In this document: in pieces, positions 31,118 to 58,627 of the stretch
Numbering within the stretch: the stretch's first letter is position 1
How the letters are laid out: the number at the start of each line of letters is the position of its first letter
Assembly: GCA_012295275.1 (NCBI GenBank)
Contig: CM022674.1
Location: 8,706,260 to 8,770,259, forward strand
Origin: Chrysomallon squamiferum
Lineage: Eukaryota > Mollusca > Gastropoda > Neomphalida > Peltospiridae
DNA length: 64,000 bases
Direction of reading: 5' to 3'
Made by a program: the position numbers and the translations under genes
The notes under the pieces: model-generated
What the model saw: the letters and a program-made list of their open reading frames with translations, nothing else
Told to the model about the DNA's origin: nothing
The model's database searches: none

Positions 31118-34100
31118 CTTTTTTTAAAACAAACTGGGATAAAATGATAAATTAAATACATGGAATGAATTTAAATAACTATTATTGTTATCCTCTTGCC
31201 AAAATGTCTAATTCATTATTAGATAAACCCTTGAGTTTCATGCAAAGAAAAATATATACTTTAATAGTTTTATGGAAAGAAATTTGTATTATTATTTTGG
31301 AAAATGTATTAAGCAGATTTATTCTAAGGTTGACAATTGAGTGGAGTAATTTATTTTGTAGTTACTTAAAGTATATATTAATCTTCTTTATTTGTTGTCA
31401 CAGGTTTATTTATATTTTATGATGGGGAAACTTTCTTATTTTTCGATTTTTTTCACGATTTGCAGTTTTCACATTATTTTCATTACAACAAACAACCTCA
31501 TTTTAATTTATTCTTTTTATTTGTCAGAAAAGATTATTTTTTTAAATTATACATATGGATTCAAGGCAAAAATAAACCCAATATCTATAAAACATTTGGT
31601 TTTCATTATCTTTAAATATATTTCAATATCAAATGTTTAAACCAATGAAGGGTTTAAAAATTAAAATTAAAGTAGCCTGTCCAGATGTTTTTCTTATCAT
31701 ACTTATACATACTGTTCAGTTATTAAATTTATTCAATCATTAAGATGTGCCTTTTCATTGACATATTTATTTCCATTTAAATCTTACAGCATTCATAAAC
31801 ATTAATAATTTTTATGTTAACTTATTAACTTAGTATTAAAAGTGAACTGGTTTAAAATACACATGTAACTGTAGTTATAAACTTTTATAAGGTGCATGTA
31901 TCATAATACATATTTAGTTTTTGGATTGTACATATATCTGATTTGTATTTTTTTTTCATTTTTCATTATTTATTTATTTATTTTAAGCAGAACCTCACAA
32001 TTCAGTATAAACTGTATGATAATGAACTTTGCTGAGGTCTTATCAGATTATCTCAAAGCAAAATGCAAAGGTCATCAATAGAAATTAATCAGATAATAAG
32101 GTCTTCACTGATGTCCTGTGTCTAAGTGTAAGGACTTCATTCATTTAAGAAAAACTTTAATAAGCAACAAATATTTTAAACTAATATATTTAGTACTTAG
32201 CTGAAGCTGCATTCAGAAGCCTCGACTTTATTTTATAATTTATAATTTTGTTGTTGTTTGTTTGTTTTTTTAAAGTAAATATCATCTATCACAGCTTTAT
32301 TAAGGAAAAGGAAAAATAAAGAATTATAAAAAATATTATCATCCTGATTTCTTTTTTCTGTTTCTCCAAGTTATTAAAATATTTTTTATTGAATGAATTA
32401 AAAAATATATTTTTAATAGATATGTTAATAGTTTGTTTTCTATTCTTGACACTTTGAATCCAAATTAGTTCAAGGTGAATTTTCACAAATGAAATAAACA
32501 TCTAATATTTATCATTTGTTATAAACAAGATTTTGTCATTTAAAAAGGAAAAGAAAATTGTATGGATGTGTTAACAGATACTAAATAACAGTGCCATTAA
32601 AACAGTATTGTAAATTATAAATAATTATTTAATGCAGGTACACAAATAAATTAGGTTGTTGATGCTGATCAACTCTTTCCTACAAATGACCATTCTCTCT
32701 TTAACATACAGTATGCTGTATTACCTGTTTTTGTCAAAGTATTTTCAATTAATGTTTTATTTCTGTATTGGTTTCTTGTATCTAAACCTGCTATTCAAAA
32801 AACGATTTTAATAAAATATAAATAAAATCCATCCTGGTTTCAAACCTTTATTAAATTTCAAAAAGAATCATTTAAAATAAAATATTCAAAAATAATGTTA
32901 TATGAACATTTCAGAAGATTGATATACACAAAAAATAAAATATTTTTTGATATTCATAAGTATTAACACAGGCATGTAAATATCCGAAATAAAAATATTT
33001 TAACTGCAGATCTGGCGAGATTGATTACTACATTTGTTTTTGTTTTTTTGAGTGTTATTTTGGCCTAAATCTCTTAAATGGCCAAACTCTGAAATTGAGC
33101 AGTTAAATATTTTTGGTTAGTTTGTTTTAACTGGAATCATGTCCTTTAGAGATATCAAATATCTTTGATTCCTCACTTCAAGTCTTAAATTACCAAAACT
33201 ATTTAAAATTTAAACATGTTGTAATCTAAAGTTACTTTTTACTTCAAGCTTTATCAAAAAAAGAGAGAAGAAAATGAACAGAAAGATTATAAGCTATTAA
33301 CAGAAAACTACTAATAATTCTTCAAAATTAACATTAAAATTTATAATTACTAAATAATTTTAAAAAACAAAAACATTTCCTAAATATTCACTTCAGAATA
33401 TAGATTACTGACATGTGGAAAATGTTACCAAATGAATTAATGTCAACAAATCATATTTATCAAGTTCACAGAATAATGAGTAAAAACCAAGAAAATGTTA
33501 AAATAAACTATAAAAGATTACATGCACAATTAATGATTCAGGTCTAATTATTCTCATTTATATACAAAAACGTTTGAACGTCAACAATAAAACTTGAATT
33601 CAGTTATCACATGCTTTTAAAAAAGAAAAATGATGAAATTGAATTACAACAAAAAACAATAAAATATCTTTCACATTTTTTTCCATAAATAAATACAAAA
33701 CAAAAAAAGAAATTCCTGATAAAATAATTAATTTATTCAAGTATATGATATTCAGGATTCCATACTGCATTTATAAAATACATTTAATTAAACTTTTTTC
33801 TAAAACTGATGGACATTCAAACTAATGGTAATTGTTTTTCTTTTTTCTACTTTGTATTTAACTTCATTTTGTTTTATATAAAAGTTAATATATAAACTTA
33901 AATAAAAACCAGTGAAACTCAGCAGTTTAAATTCAAAATTATGTATATAAAATAGTGACAAACAAAAGCTTTCTAACAGTTTTAAAAATACTATTTTATT
34001 TTACAAATATAAATAGGAAATGGCCTGCATTTCTTTATTCAACTGGATTGTTTTATTTAAAAAAGATTACAAAAAGTATTATTAACAAGTTTATATATAT

Positions 34101-34751
34101 ACATATATAAACAACAATAAAATCTACATACTTGCATGCACACACAACACACACACACACTCACTCATTCACTCTCTTTCTTTCTCTCTCTCTCTCTCTC
34201 TCTCAAATACATACACTAGCCATAATGAATCAAATAATATATAATCTCTGTACTATTACAATTATCGTTCATTCCCATATTTGACATTTCTGAAACAATG
34301 GACCTTAAATTTTATTTAACATTGTAAATTTTTATTATTTTTGTTGGCAGGAACATGCTTAAATACATAAATATACATTTTCTAAAATATTCATTACTTC
34401 TTACAACAAAGATTTTGATTACTGGCATCAAGTAACTTAATGCACTGTAAGTTTCCCAGAGAAATGTAAATTAGATAATTTAGCTTCTAACCATGAACAT
34501 ATGAGCAATAAGAATGAAAATCCTGAGACTGACATTTCCAATAATAATGGTGAAGAAGAAAAACAGAGTGAGTATCTAACATAAATTTCCATCTCAAAAC
34601 AAAATTAGGGTTATTTAATATTCTTTAAGTATCTTAACAGTCATGATTCTCATATTAGTATCTTTGGAGTTTAGGGGTTATTGATTCAGTCAAATCATCT
34701 CTGTATAAACACCGACAAATACATATATCATTACTTAATTTTTTTTTAAAA

Positions 34752-37700
34752 TTAAACACTCAGAACCACAGTGGCCTCAACACTGCAGTCATTTAAATCT
34801 GTGCTGTTTTCATTTGTCACATTTTCCTTCTTCAGAATCACAGAACCTCTCTTTACCTGTGTAGACAAATCTTTTTCTTCACAAACCTCTCCATTATTCA
34901 ACAGACTTTCATCTTTATCTCTCCTAGAAAAACCTACAGTTTTGTCTTTTTTGTTAATTTGTAGACAGACATTTTGCTGCTTTGATTTCTGTCCACTCTT
35001 TGGCACAAGTGTATCCTCTTCATCTTTGGAGAAAACTTCTACAGTTTTTGTTTTTGGTAAAAGTTTTGATGAACTACAATTCTGCTTAGAAGCAGAGTTT
35101 TCAGAATCTAACAGCACTGGTAAAGATGACTTTTCTTGTCTGATAACACCTTTACTCAACATGGAAGAAGAATGATGGGTAACTCGTCTAACCTCAGTCT
35201 CAACAGATATTACTGAGTTATCTCCTGTTAAACAATGCCCATTATCTTTAACAGAACAAACAGAAGAATCATTTTTCTTGGGCAGATTTTCAATTTTATT
35301 GTTTAATTCTAAATCTGATTTGACTAGAGAGTCACAACAACTGTCAAGTTTCAAAGCCAGACCGCTGTCTTTGCGCTGTGGGGTAGCCTTTAACATTCCC
35401 TTTGTTTTTATTAATTCTTCATCCAGTGGATTTTTACGATTAGCAGATTTTTCTTCACGGACTCCTTCAACTGTCTGGATTGCATCAACCCTTAAAATAT
35501 AACCCCAGAAAGCATTAATTATAATTTAAAACAGTAACTAAAAATGGAATAATCTACAATTCATTAACATAAACAACCATGTTGTCAACTCATAAAACAG
35601 AGAGTTACAGAAAAGAAACAGAACTGTAATAAAAGACGATTAATTCTGATAAAAATTTAAATAACTTTCTGATATTTAAACAAAAAGTTTGACTGATAAC
35701 AAAGAGGTTTAATGTATTGAAAATAAAGCCAATATCACATACAGTAATGGTATCTTAAGTAATCATTATAGAAGTATTTAAGTAAAACATTATTTATTAA
35801 TGTAATCCTGTTAAAGTACAAACGGTCACTAGACACAAAGTGATAGAAATGATTTTCATATTTACCTTTGTTGAGAATCAGGTTGTACAGCATTAATCTC
35901 CTCTATCAGAGACTGCATTTGACTGTCATGTTCTGAGTTACTTGTTAATTGACCAAGTCTGAAACAGTTTTAAAGACAAAAAACATATTTAATATGAAAC
36001 ATGTTTACTTTCCAAATAAACAGTGTATTTTTTCACTTCAACCTTCATTAAAAAAATGTAAAAACCTTTCAAAAGCAATATAATGATAAAAGTAACAAAA
36101 ACAACAACAAAGAAATAAAAATCTTAAAATGTATAGAATGTTAGTTTTTCAGTTATTTTCAAAAATAAATATTTCTACACTTATATGACTATAATCTTGC
36201 AACAATAAAATTGGGAAAGTAAATAAATAAATAAATAGATAAATAAATAAATAAAGTTATAAACATTTTAATAAATTTAAATTTTCAGACAATTACAAAT
36301 AATTATAAAGCAAATTAAAAACTAACTTGGGTGCCAGTCTCTCAGTAACAGAAGAAATAGTATCAACAAAGGAAGATAACTGTGATGCTATCAGTTTTAG
36401 ATGCTGTGTTTCCTGTTGTAAGCGGTGTACATCATGAACTTGGGCTGCAGAATGAAATATTTCACAAAAGATTTATAAATAATAAACTAAACATGAATTA
36501 AAAAATGTAAAAACTTTCAGTAATTAATGATCTCTATAAATAATAAATTAATCTAGAATGAAGTAATGTTATATATCAGAACCACTGGATGAATTAAAAG
36601 AAATCTTTTTATACAACAGTGAAAATGATCAAATTTATCAATATAATTAAAGTTCATGACTAGAATACAATAAATATGTTTTTTCTCAAAAAATAGAAAC
36701 GTTCTTTAAAAGTTTCATTCATTTTTCAAAATAACAGGAAAATAATCATAAAAAAAGGAAATGTTTTTCAGTTTTTACTGTACCTTGATAAAGTTCCTGT
36801 TCATTTGCCATTCTCTGCACTGCTTCTTCCCAATTCTGTAATCAAACAAAACATTGTATTCACACCTCAATGTAATAACAATAAACAAAAAATCTAATGT
36901 TTCTTTTCGTAACAAATTAATGGCAGACCTGCTGTCGGCTAATCTTTCAACATTAAGAATAGGGTGATACTGAGCCACCTGTCATAATATGAAATAATAA
37001 TAATTAAATTACTTTGTTAATTAAAACCCAAATGAAAGTCCGCTTTCTTTCATAACTTGTTTAGAACAACAGTATCAAAAATTAGACAACTCAATAAATC
37101 TTTGCAAGAATGAAATTTTTTTTTCAAAGAAAAATATCTTATGGATTTAACCAAAACTCTAAATATTCTAATCCATTTTAGATCACTGAATCATTATTAT
37201 ATTACACTGGAAAAAAAAAAATCATTTTTTTTATTTTATAAAACCTACCTTTTCTAATGCTGGTTGTTTTTGCTCAATAGTGTCTTGATGTATTTCCAGC
37301 TGTCGTTCCATTGTAGAAATTGAATCTTTAAGATCAGGAATGGCTGACTTCCGAGCTAAACAACGTCGTAAGGTTAAATCTCTCTGAAGTTCCTGAACAT
37401 CTGATTTCAATTTTTCTAATTTCTGAAGCATCTCCTATAATAATTATAAAAGTAAAAAAATATATGTATTTATTAATATAAAAACTTAGTTTAAAAATAA
37501 GGAAATTTACTCAACAAAATTATGTAATTAATAATAATAAATTTAAAATAAACTACTTACCCTGTGTGATGTTTCAAACTCCACACAGTGTTCAGCAAAT
37601 ACTCCTTTAGCATCAATAAATTTAATTTTGGCTACATTTCCACTAGCACGACGTGTATTGTTAGGACTCATCTTAAAACCTGTGTTGCCCGATTTAGAGA

Positions 37701-40399
37701 GGTCCAGTCGACTGAAAACAATTTTAAAAATAATTTTACATTAGTGTATGTAAAAATTGTTTTCTTACAACCAACAGTTATTAACTTTTTGCAAAATATA
37801 GATAAATGGTATAATTTGATTTACTTATCTTGAACTTAATTTGATCTCTACCAGTGTTATTGAGCAAACAAGAAAACAAATATCTGACAATATATTTTTC
37901 AAACCTTATTGAAGGAGGTGGAGTAATGGCATTCCTCTGTAGAGATGAATTTGCATTCATAGAAGCACCTAATCTTCCATGAAACAGAAGATTATCCAGA
38001 CATCTGAAAAACAAAAATAATTATAATATGAAGCTCCTAAAGTAAATGCTTAACAAATACAAAGGCAGACAGCAAAATATCACCATAGTTACAAATATCC
38101 AGCTTAAAATGATTTAGTTGAACCATGTTAATGCATAAATAGTGAATGAATCTAAGCAGTGACACATCTTGTGTGTTGATCACTTACTTTGCAAACTGCC
38201 CCTTGAAGTCTGTGTTAATCTGACTGCTGTGACAAGGATGTAGTGGGTGCTGATGATGTACAATTGACTTTAATCTTTCCATCATTGCCTAAATAAAATA
38301 AATCAGTGATTAAGTTAATGTTTAACAATTTTTCTTTCAACATAAATCTGCAGGACTATCAATTAAAAGAACTTTTATATACATATCTAAGACACAAAAA
38401 CATGAATATAAAAAACATTTATTAAACAAATTGCAAAATTTGTGAAATGGGAAATAATGGATTATAAAGGAGCAACAATATGTAAGCAATTTAAAAGAAG
38501 AAAAAGAATGAAAGACATAAAAAGTTTTAGAAACATTTATGAGATCTTGATCTTTATCACTTTCCATACAGTATAAATCACTGAAAAATCTTACATATGA
38601 CATATCAAGAAATTCAAACTTGTTTGCAGAACTGGAGAATGCTGCTGCAGTAACAAGATGGACGTGAATTGTTGGTAACAGAGACATCAGATCAGTGAGC
38701 TGGTCTTTAAACAGTGATTCCTTTGCCTTGTACTGACTGAATTCAAAGTAATAATAGACAAAGATGACATATTATGATCAGCAAACAACATTTGAAGTTA
38801 CAGTAAACATTTTTGGAAATTATTTTCAAAGATAAATTAGGAAAAGAATTTACAGTGGTTGTAAATTAATCATCTCTCTCTATTCAAGTCCACTTATTCT
38901 GTATTTACAGATAGTGCTTTTCAACATCTTTAGCACTTTTTTGTACGTGTCTATTTGTTTATCCACTGCATTCGTTAAATATATTAAGTCAGGATCCCTT
39001 TATCTTTTTTACCTTATCACTTTGTAAATAATGTTATGACAATGTCATTTTAAACTGAAACTCACTTGTCAACTTCCTCAAGCAAATTTTGTCTGCACTG
39101 AGTTATCTTCTCTTGCATAGAATCATAAAGCTGAACTATGGCTTCTCTTTCTTTCTCCGAGTTCACATGTATTTCATCAAGCAGTGCCTTCAACAACAAA
39201 ATACCCTCTCGAGTAGAGTTCTGCAGGTCACGAATTGTCTGTTAAAAAAAAAATAGTAGCAAATAAAAAACAAATAGAAAATAATTGTTAACAAATGGCA
39301 CTACCAAATGTTACTTATGTAAAATGTAAATCTATAACAATAAAATACATTATAAAACTTTTAGCCAGAAAGCATATTATTTATTGAAATTAAAGACACT
39401 AATACAAAAGTAATAGATCCAGTTGATCTGATTAGATCTCACCTAAAAGTAATTAAACAGTAATTAAACAGTTCTTCATATAATTAGATATAAAAATTAG
39501 AAAACCAGCTATGGTTATAATAAAAAAAAATCTGAAGTGCCATCAAGCAGATTATAGCGCTTTGTACATTACACCTGCACACTTTGTTCTAGTTTTCTGC
39601 AGCTCTGATTATAGGCTGTCTCAAGATCTACACAATGTGCCCGACTTTCACTGAAAGAAAAAATATAAACAGAATGATTATTTAAAATTATACATATATT
39701 ATTACCTGTTAATGTAACTGATTTAGGGAGATAAAAACTGTGAAATATTAATTAAATATATTTTGATTAATGGCAGAATATGGAATCCTGAATACTTACA
39801 TTCTCATGTCTCGAAAGCAATTAATGCAAAGCATTATCTTCTTTTCTGATGAAAACATTATGTATGGTTCACCATGAAGAGCTAAAAAAAATAATAATAA
39901 TAAATAAATAATAATAATAATAATACTATAACAAAAAGGAATTATATTAACTAGAATAAATGTTAATCAATAATTCAAAATATTATTTTAAAAATCATAC
40001 ATAGAAAAAAATAGGCTTTATTTTTTTTATTGGGTTATTATAATAATTTATTTATTGGCTATTTTCTTTTAATGTGTGTGTCATAATTTTTTTTTTTTTT
40101 ACCTTTTTTTGTTGTTGTTGTTCAACCAGTTGTTTTAATTTTGTTTATTTTATTTTTTTTTTTTTTTTTTTTTTTTTTAAATACTCTTTCAGACTTACAG
40201 CACTGTTTGTGAATATCTTTAGTTCTTTTAGACAGCAAAACCACATCATGAGCTGCAAACATTTTGGCACTGTGTGTTTCATCTCGACAAGCTAAACAAA
40301 GTGGTTGGGAGCATGTGTTACAGAAAAACATGTGTCCATGATCCTGCTATGCAAAATAAAAAAGTACATTAAGTGTTAGGAAATGCATGCATATATATG

Positions 40400-40482
<83 letters not shown>

Positions 40483-41217
40483 AACAAATAAAAAAAAGTG
40501 AAAGCATATATTTACAGAATGATATTTAGACTATTTGTTGATTTGAAACCTGGTTTACTTTAAAATATTATGTTAAAACTGATTTACATACATTAAATTA
40601 GTCGAACTGTTCAGTTTTTGTAACTTTTCATAACTCACAGTATCACAGTTGGCACACTGAGCTCTCTCATCCAGAGATGACTCTACCATGAACTTCAGTA
40701 ATTTATCACTAGGTGGCAGATTGTTACCTTCCTTCAACACAGTGGTGGAACTTCAAAAATAAAAAAATTTAACTATAAGTCTTTATTAAATAAAAATATA
40801 TATATATATATATCAAGTGAATGATATTTGCTGTTGGTTTTTTTCAAATAATCTTTACATTTTTGTACAATCTGTGCATGTAAGCATGTGTGTATGGGTG
40901 TGTGTGTGTATTCAATTATTTTACTTTAAAGCAAATATCCTGTTTGGTTTTTTTGGCAAATTAACAAGACAGTTACAAAGGTGAAAGTCTGAATGATTTA
41001 ACCCAATTCAAACAGTTTAACTCTACCTGCACAAAGGACAAGACATTTTGCCTTCTAATGCTCTTCCTCGCAAGCATCTTGCACAATAACTATGAAAACA
41101 TCCTAAAATACATGGGTCTTCATACTGCTCATTGCACAAGTAACACAGCAGAGGATTTCTTTTTGACAGGTCCAAATCTTCAAGGTTTTCCATTGGCTGA
41201 AAGATTTCACCTGACAT
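34752..41217 (-). CDS. RNF207: RING finger protein 207 (RING/B-box TRIM-like E3 ligase)
   Basis: Fifteen coding exons: 41027-41217, 40639-40750, 40199-40343, 39800-39881, 39575-39650, 39066-39238, 38595-38736, 38188-38288, 37905-38003, 37561-37711, 37249-37434, 36784-36835, 36327-36444, 35866-35958, 34752-35490. They sum to 2460 nt, 819 residues plus TAA. The start MSGEIF matches the family's MSGAIF start. Residues about 25-65 are a C3HC4 RING (CYLC, CFHSYCARC, CPLC). A B-box follows (CANC, CNTCSQPLCLACRDETH, FAAHDVV), then a second Cys/His segment (LHGEPY...CINCF) and a coiled-coil region (ESRAHCVDLETAYNQ, LPTIHVHLVTAAAFSSSANK, FEFLDMSY) typical of RNF207. Family knowledge: a membrane-associated ligase linked to cardiac hERG channel control in vertebrates. 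The last exon encodes about 245 charged, low-complexity residues, longer than in the vertebrate protein of about 634 residues. Exon 3 could begin at 40346 instead, changing one residue. Confidence 0.93.
40402..40481. repeat. (GA)n microsatellite in an RNF207 intron
   Basis: A perfect run of about 40 GA units lies between the exons 40639-40750 and 40199-40343. On the transcribed strand of RNF207 it reads as a CT polypyrimidine tract, 58 bp or more upstream of the next acceptor. Confidence 0.95.
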
Positions 41218-41760
41218 TTTTGGTATGACCACCACAAAATTTGATTTGCTATAAGCAAAACAGTTTAGACTGAGCTGATACTATACTGGGAAATCCTCAT
41301 TGTTGTCAAGTTTTGCTTACAAAATGTAACAGACTCCTAAAAAATAAAAATTACCAAAAATTATTCATTTTTTAATATTAATATATGAAGAAATATTTAT
41401 CATCAAGTTAGTATAATTGTGAAGATCAAATTATCTCCATTTTGAACTTATAAATGTGACAAATTATTAGGTAAAAAGAAAGAAATTTCTTAATTTTAAT
41501 CTACTGGCCAAACACAATTCATGGCAGAAAACTTTGAAATGTGGACGATGAGCTGAAGTGGAAATCAGGGCGCTAAGGGGCATACTTGAAGTTGACACAC
41601 TCACTCACCTAATAATACTAACATTTAAACCATCACAATGAAAAACAAGTTTTATTAGTGATTGTAAAACTTAACCATGTGTGCCTTTTCAAAATAATTA
41701 GTGGCTTTACTGTAGAAAATTACCTATTACTAGAAACAAAGGATGAATTTTAACTTTACC
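41218..41760 (-). other. Probable RNF207 5' UTR with an intron
   Basis: On the minus strand the coding exon probably begins at 41248, after the acceptor TTTGCTTATAG. A good donor (TTTAG|GTAAAG) ends an upstream exon at 41760, so the 5' UTR is likely split. If so, an upstream ATG in that exon would open a short frame overlapping the main start out of frame. This is inferred from splice motifs only. Confidence 0.35.
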
Positions 41761-42199
41761 TAAAGTTCTTCTAAAGTTCTCTATTAAACCACTCATTTCC
41801 TTTTGTGGATTTGCAGCGCGAACTACATCACAGAAACAGTGTAGGGAATTACAGGTGATGATCATAACTGTACGCCATGAAATAATACTCATTCACTATA
41901 AAGCAATTTTTCAGTTACAGAGCAATATATTTTTTGTTTCCTCTTTAAAACAGTATCATATAATAATTAAATAAGATAATTATTTTCTCCTGAACATTTA
42001 AAACGATCATTTAGTATAAGTTATACTATAACGATCTTTCATTTGCGAGACATTTTTCAGATCCCTCCAAATGACAAAGATTATTACTAATTTTTTTGAT
42101 TGTTGTTGTTCTCTAATTATTTTAACTATAAAAAATTCCAACAAATATGGTGAGAAGGGAGGGAAGTGTTTTGAGTTTTAAGAATATTCCTAAAATACG

Positions 42200-42363
42200 A
42201 TCTATCATTCAATGTATCATGCGTCCTACACACCGGTCAGTTGGGTTTTGAGCCAATCGTATAGAGGTTTGCAAAAGCGGAATCGGTGAGACGTGTACCG
42301 GAAGTCATTTTAGCTTCCACGCAAACTTGAGAAAATTGAATTTTAGATTAAATATTTTCTCCG
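42200..42363 (+). promoter_or_regulatory. COPA core promoter region (CCAAT plus ETS-type site)
   Basis: This is a locally GC-richer stretch just upstream of the COPA start, in the 1.15-kb head-to-head gap with RNF207. It has a CCAAT box at 42253-42257 and a consensus ETS/GABP-like ACCGGAAGT at 42297-42305, 59 bp before the ATG. No TATA box is seen. This looks like a typical housekeeping arrangement and may be bidirectional with RNF207. Motif reading is by eye. Confidence 0.45.
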
Positions 42364-56277
<13,914 letters not shown>

Positions 56278-56791
56278 AGAGAATGAGATATATTCTTTAC
56301 AGTATATGGGATGATTTTGCACAGTTTTGGACCAATGTGTCAAACAAAACAATTACTGTTTGTTTTCTTACTGAATTTGACATTATTCAGTAGGATCTGG
56401 ATGTGGGAGATTTTATTTGTGTTTAATGAAAACTTTATTAAATTCACAAAATGTTACATTATACACAATACTATTATTACTTTGGGTCAGACAAATATAT
56501 ATAATATAATGTTGTAAATGCATTCGTTTGTAGTGCAGACATCTTTTTTTTTTTTTTTTTTTTTTTTTTTTCTTGAATGAAAATAAGCTTAAGTAAATTA
56601 AATATTTTTGTAGTTATTTCCCTTTAATGTACATTTATCAGTTAAAACTAATTTGGATGGTATGGCTTAGATGTTTCAAGATATTGTAATACTGATAATA
56701 TTGATCTCTTACAAGGAAAAACCTGAAATTGTTCCTGTAATAGAAATAATTTATTCCTAGTATAAGAAACACGTGATACATTAAAATGGGA

Positions 56792-56814
56792 AATAAAAAG
56801 ATTCTTGAAATAAA
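56792..56814 (+). terminator. Candidate COPA poly(A) signals
   Basis: AATAAA occurs at 56792-56797 and 56809-56814, a little over 500 bp after the COPA stop. A T26-type homopolymer (about 56544-56570) lies in the 3' UTR before them. Confidence 0.35.
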
Positions 56815-56819
56815 TGGTT

Positions 56820-57760
56820 TTGTTGCTTTTTTATGTTAGGTACATTTGTAAATACATTCAAATATTATTTTACTAATAATTGCTGCTTCATTAGAAAAAC
56901 AGTACAAATCTGCACAAACTGAATGTGCACCTAATAGAATAAAATGATAACTTGGAAGTTTAAAGAATGTATAGTAAATTCTGACAAAGACTTTTCATGT
57001 ATTCATTTATTTAATTAGTGTATACTTAAAAATAACAGTCTATTAAATAATGAAATTATATGATTATGATTAACAGTACTTAAAAATCTGAATAAGTATT
57101 TTGAAGGATAACATTCATTTATTAATTTATTGTTTATTTTATTTTGAGTTAGTCTTAAACTTGTTCTTTTCTTTTTCTACAAGGTTTGTTAATTAACTGA
57201 AGATTACCTTTACACCATAATCCATATTTACCTTGCATGTAAATACATGATTAGATAATTGACTATAAACATCAGTCAGAAATCTCCAGAGTTAGTGCAA
57301 GCTTCCACAATTCAAGAGTTTCAAAAATGAGAACAATGTGTTTTATTTATATTTATCATTAAATTAAATTGACACTAATCACCAAACATTAATATGATCC
57401 AACAATTAAATATTCAAAAGGAATGGGGGGAAAATGTGAATTATTAAACTCATTAATGTTAAGTTTTTGCTATCATTTGTAAAAGATACAATTCCATGTC
57501 TTGACACAAGTGGTGCATTTACACAGACAGCAGGTGAAGACTAGTGCCTCGAATATAGGGTCTCTGACCAAGTGTATAATATTATACATGCAGTCATAAT
57601 GCACTGTCATCTCTAAACAATCCTTCTGTAATTTTAATTGTACTCAATTTCAAAATAATACTTTAAAAAAACACTGGAACATTTTTTTTTTACAACATTT
57701 ATTCCTTGTCCTAGTCACTTAAAATTTTGATGCTTTCTTTTCATCATCAACATAGAGATG
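56820..57760. other. Intergenic, no gene seen
   Basis: AT-rich spacer after COPA. There is no open frame with recognisable content, no strong repeat and no RNA gene visible by eye. Confidence 0.5.
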
Positions 57761-57862
57761 GGCAGTTCCAAAATCATTTTTGTAGCCTTAGTCAAAAGCA
57801 CTGAAATATTTGTCAGATACATTTGCTGTTATCTGTTATCACTTACTCCATCAGGGCAAGGC

Positions 57863-58117
57863 AATGACAAAAGTGCTTCCGGTCCTGAAGCTTTAGATGA
57901 ACTCACTTCAGGAAATGTGTTTGAGATAAAATCCTTTATTCTAGGTGTTCTTGAGTCCAACATAAGAAGAAAAGCTACAATGATGTTTAACGTGTTTTCG
58001 TTTCTTGCTAATCTGACATCGTTTAAACAAGAAATACAGCTGCATTTTGAGCAGTTGATGGAGGCATACAGAGATGGTGACTTAAAAAGTAGTGATAAAT
58101 GTCTTACTTGTACTTGA
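57863..58117 (+). other. Possible orphan exon or gene fragment
   Basis: After an acceptor-like TTACTCCATCAG there is an open frame of about 84 codons ending TGA at 58115-58117. Its composition (GPEALDELTSGNVFEIKSF, MMFNVFSFLANLTSFKQE, HFEQLMEAYRDGDL) looks like real amphipathic protein, and its base composition is less AT-rich than its surroundings. It could be the last exon of an unseen gene, a retro-copy or a transposon-derived piece. I do not recognise the family and found no upstream exon. Confidence 0.35.
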
Positions 58118-58627
58118 GTCAAACCAATGGGCCAATAGAGAAGTATTTTCTGTCTCTCACATAGCTTTATCAAATTATACACAAGGAAAATTTGTTATGT
58201 TTTCCTTAATATGTATGCAGTCATGTGACTATTTCCTAGCTTAAGGGTGACGAAATACTCCAGAGAGTCTTTCTCAAGAATCATAATTAAAAATGTATAA
58301 GCCACGATAGCTTGGATCTTTTTATTTTTATTATTAATTTATTTTATTTTTATTTTTTTATTATTATTATCGTTATTATTATTTTATTATTATTATTTAT
58401 TTTTTTTTGTATGTGTGTGTGATTTTTTTTTTTTTTTTTCAGTCACTCTTGTAATTAGCAAAAACATGTTATGTCATTTAGAAGAGGAATTGTAAACTGC
58501 TGAATTTTAAACATTCGTCGTTATTTCGATTCACTGAAGGGATCTCCAAAATGGAATAAACTAAGTCCACATCAGCTGCAATTTAAATAATGCATAACGA
58601 CAAGGTATCTAATATAAAAAAATACGA

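Larger units (their letters stand above)
28861..34751. other. Gene-poor AT-rich spacer
   Basis: This 5.9-kb spacer lies between the 3' ends of two convergent genes (SLC35E2-like plus, RNF207 minus) and presumably includes both 3' UTRs. It holds a CA tract (about 30589-30628), a TA/GATA array within a palindrome (31036-31117) and a CT tract (about 34174-34204). Open frames here are short, AT-rich and lack splice signals or recognisable protein. I see no gene. Confidence 0.6.

Noticed and set aside
29708-33000. Several short open frames in the spacer after the SLC35E2-like gene
   Set aside because: They are AT-driven (Ile/Tyr/Phe/Asn/Lys), without splice signals or recognisable protein.
57829-58182. 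Minus-strand frame opposite the orphan exon candidate
   Set aside because: It is Cys/Ser/Leu-rich shadow sequence with no acceptor or donor. The plus-strand frame looks more protein-like.
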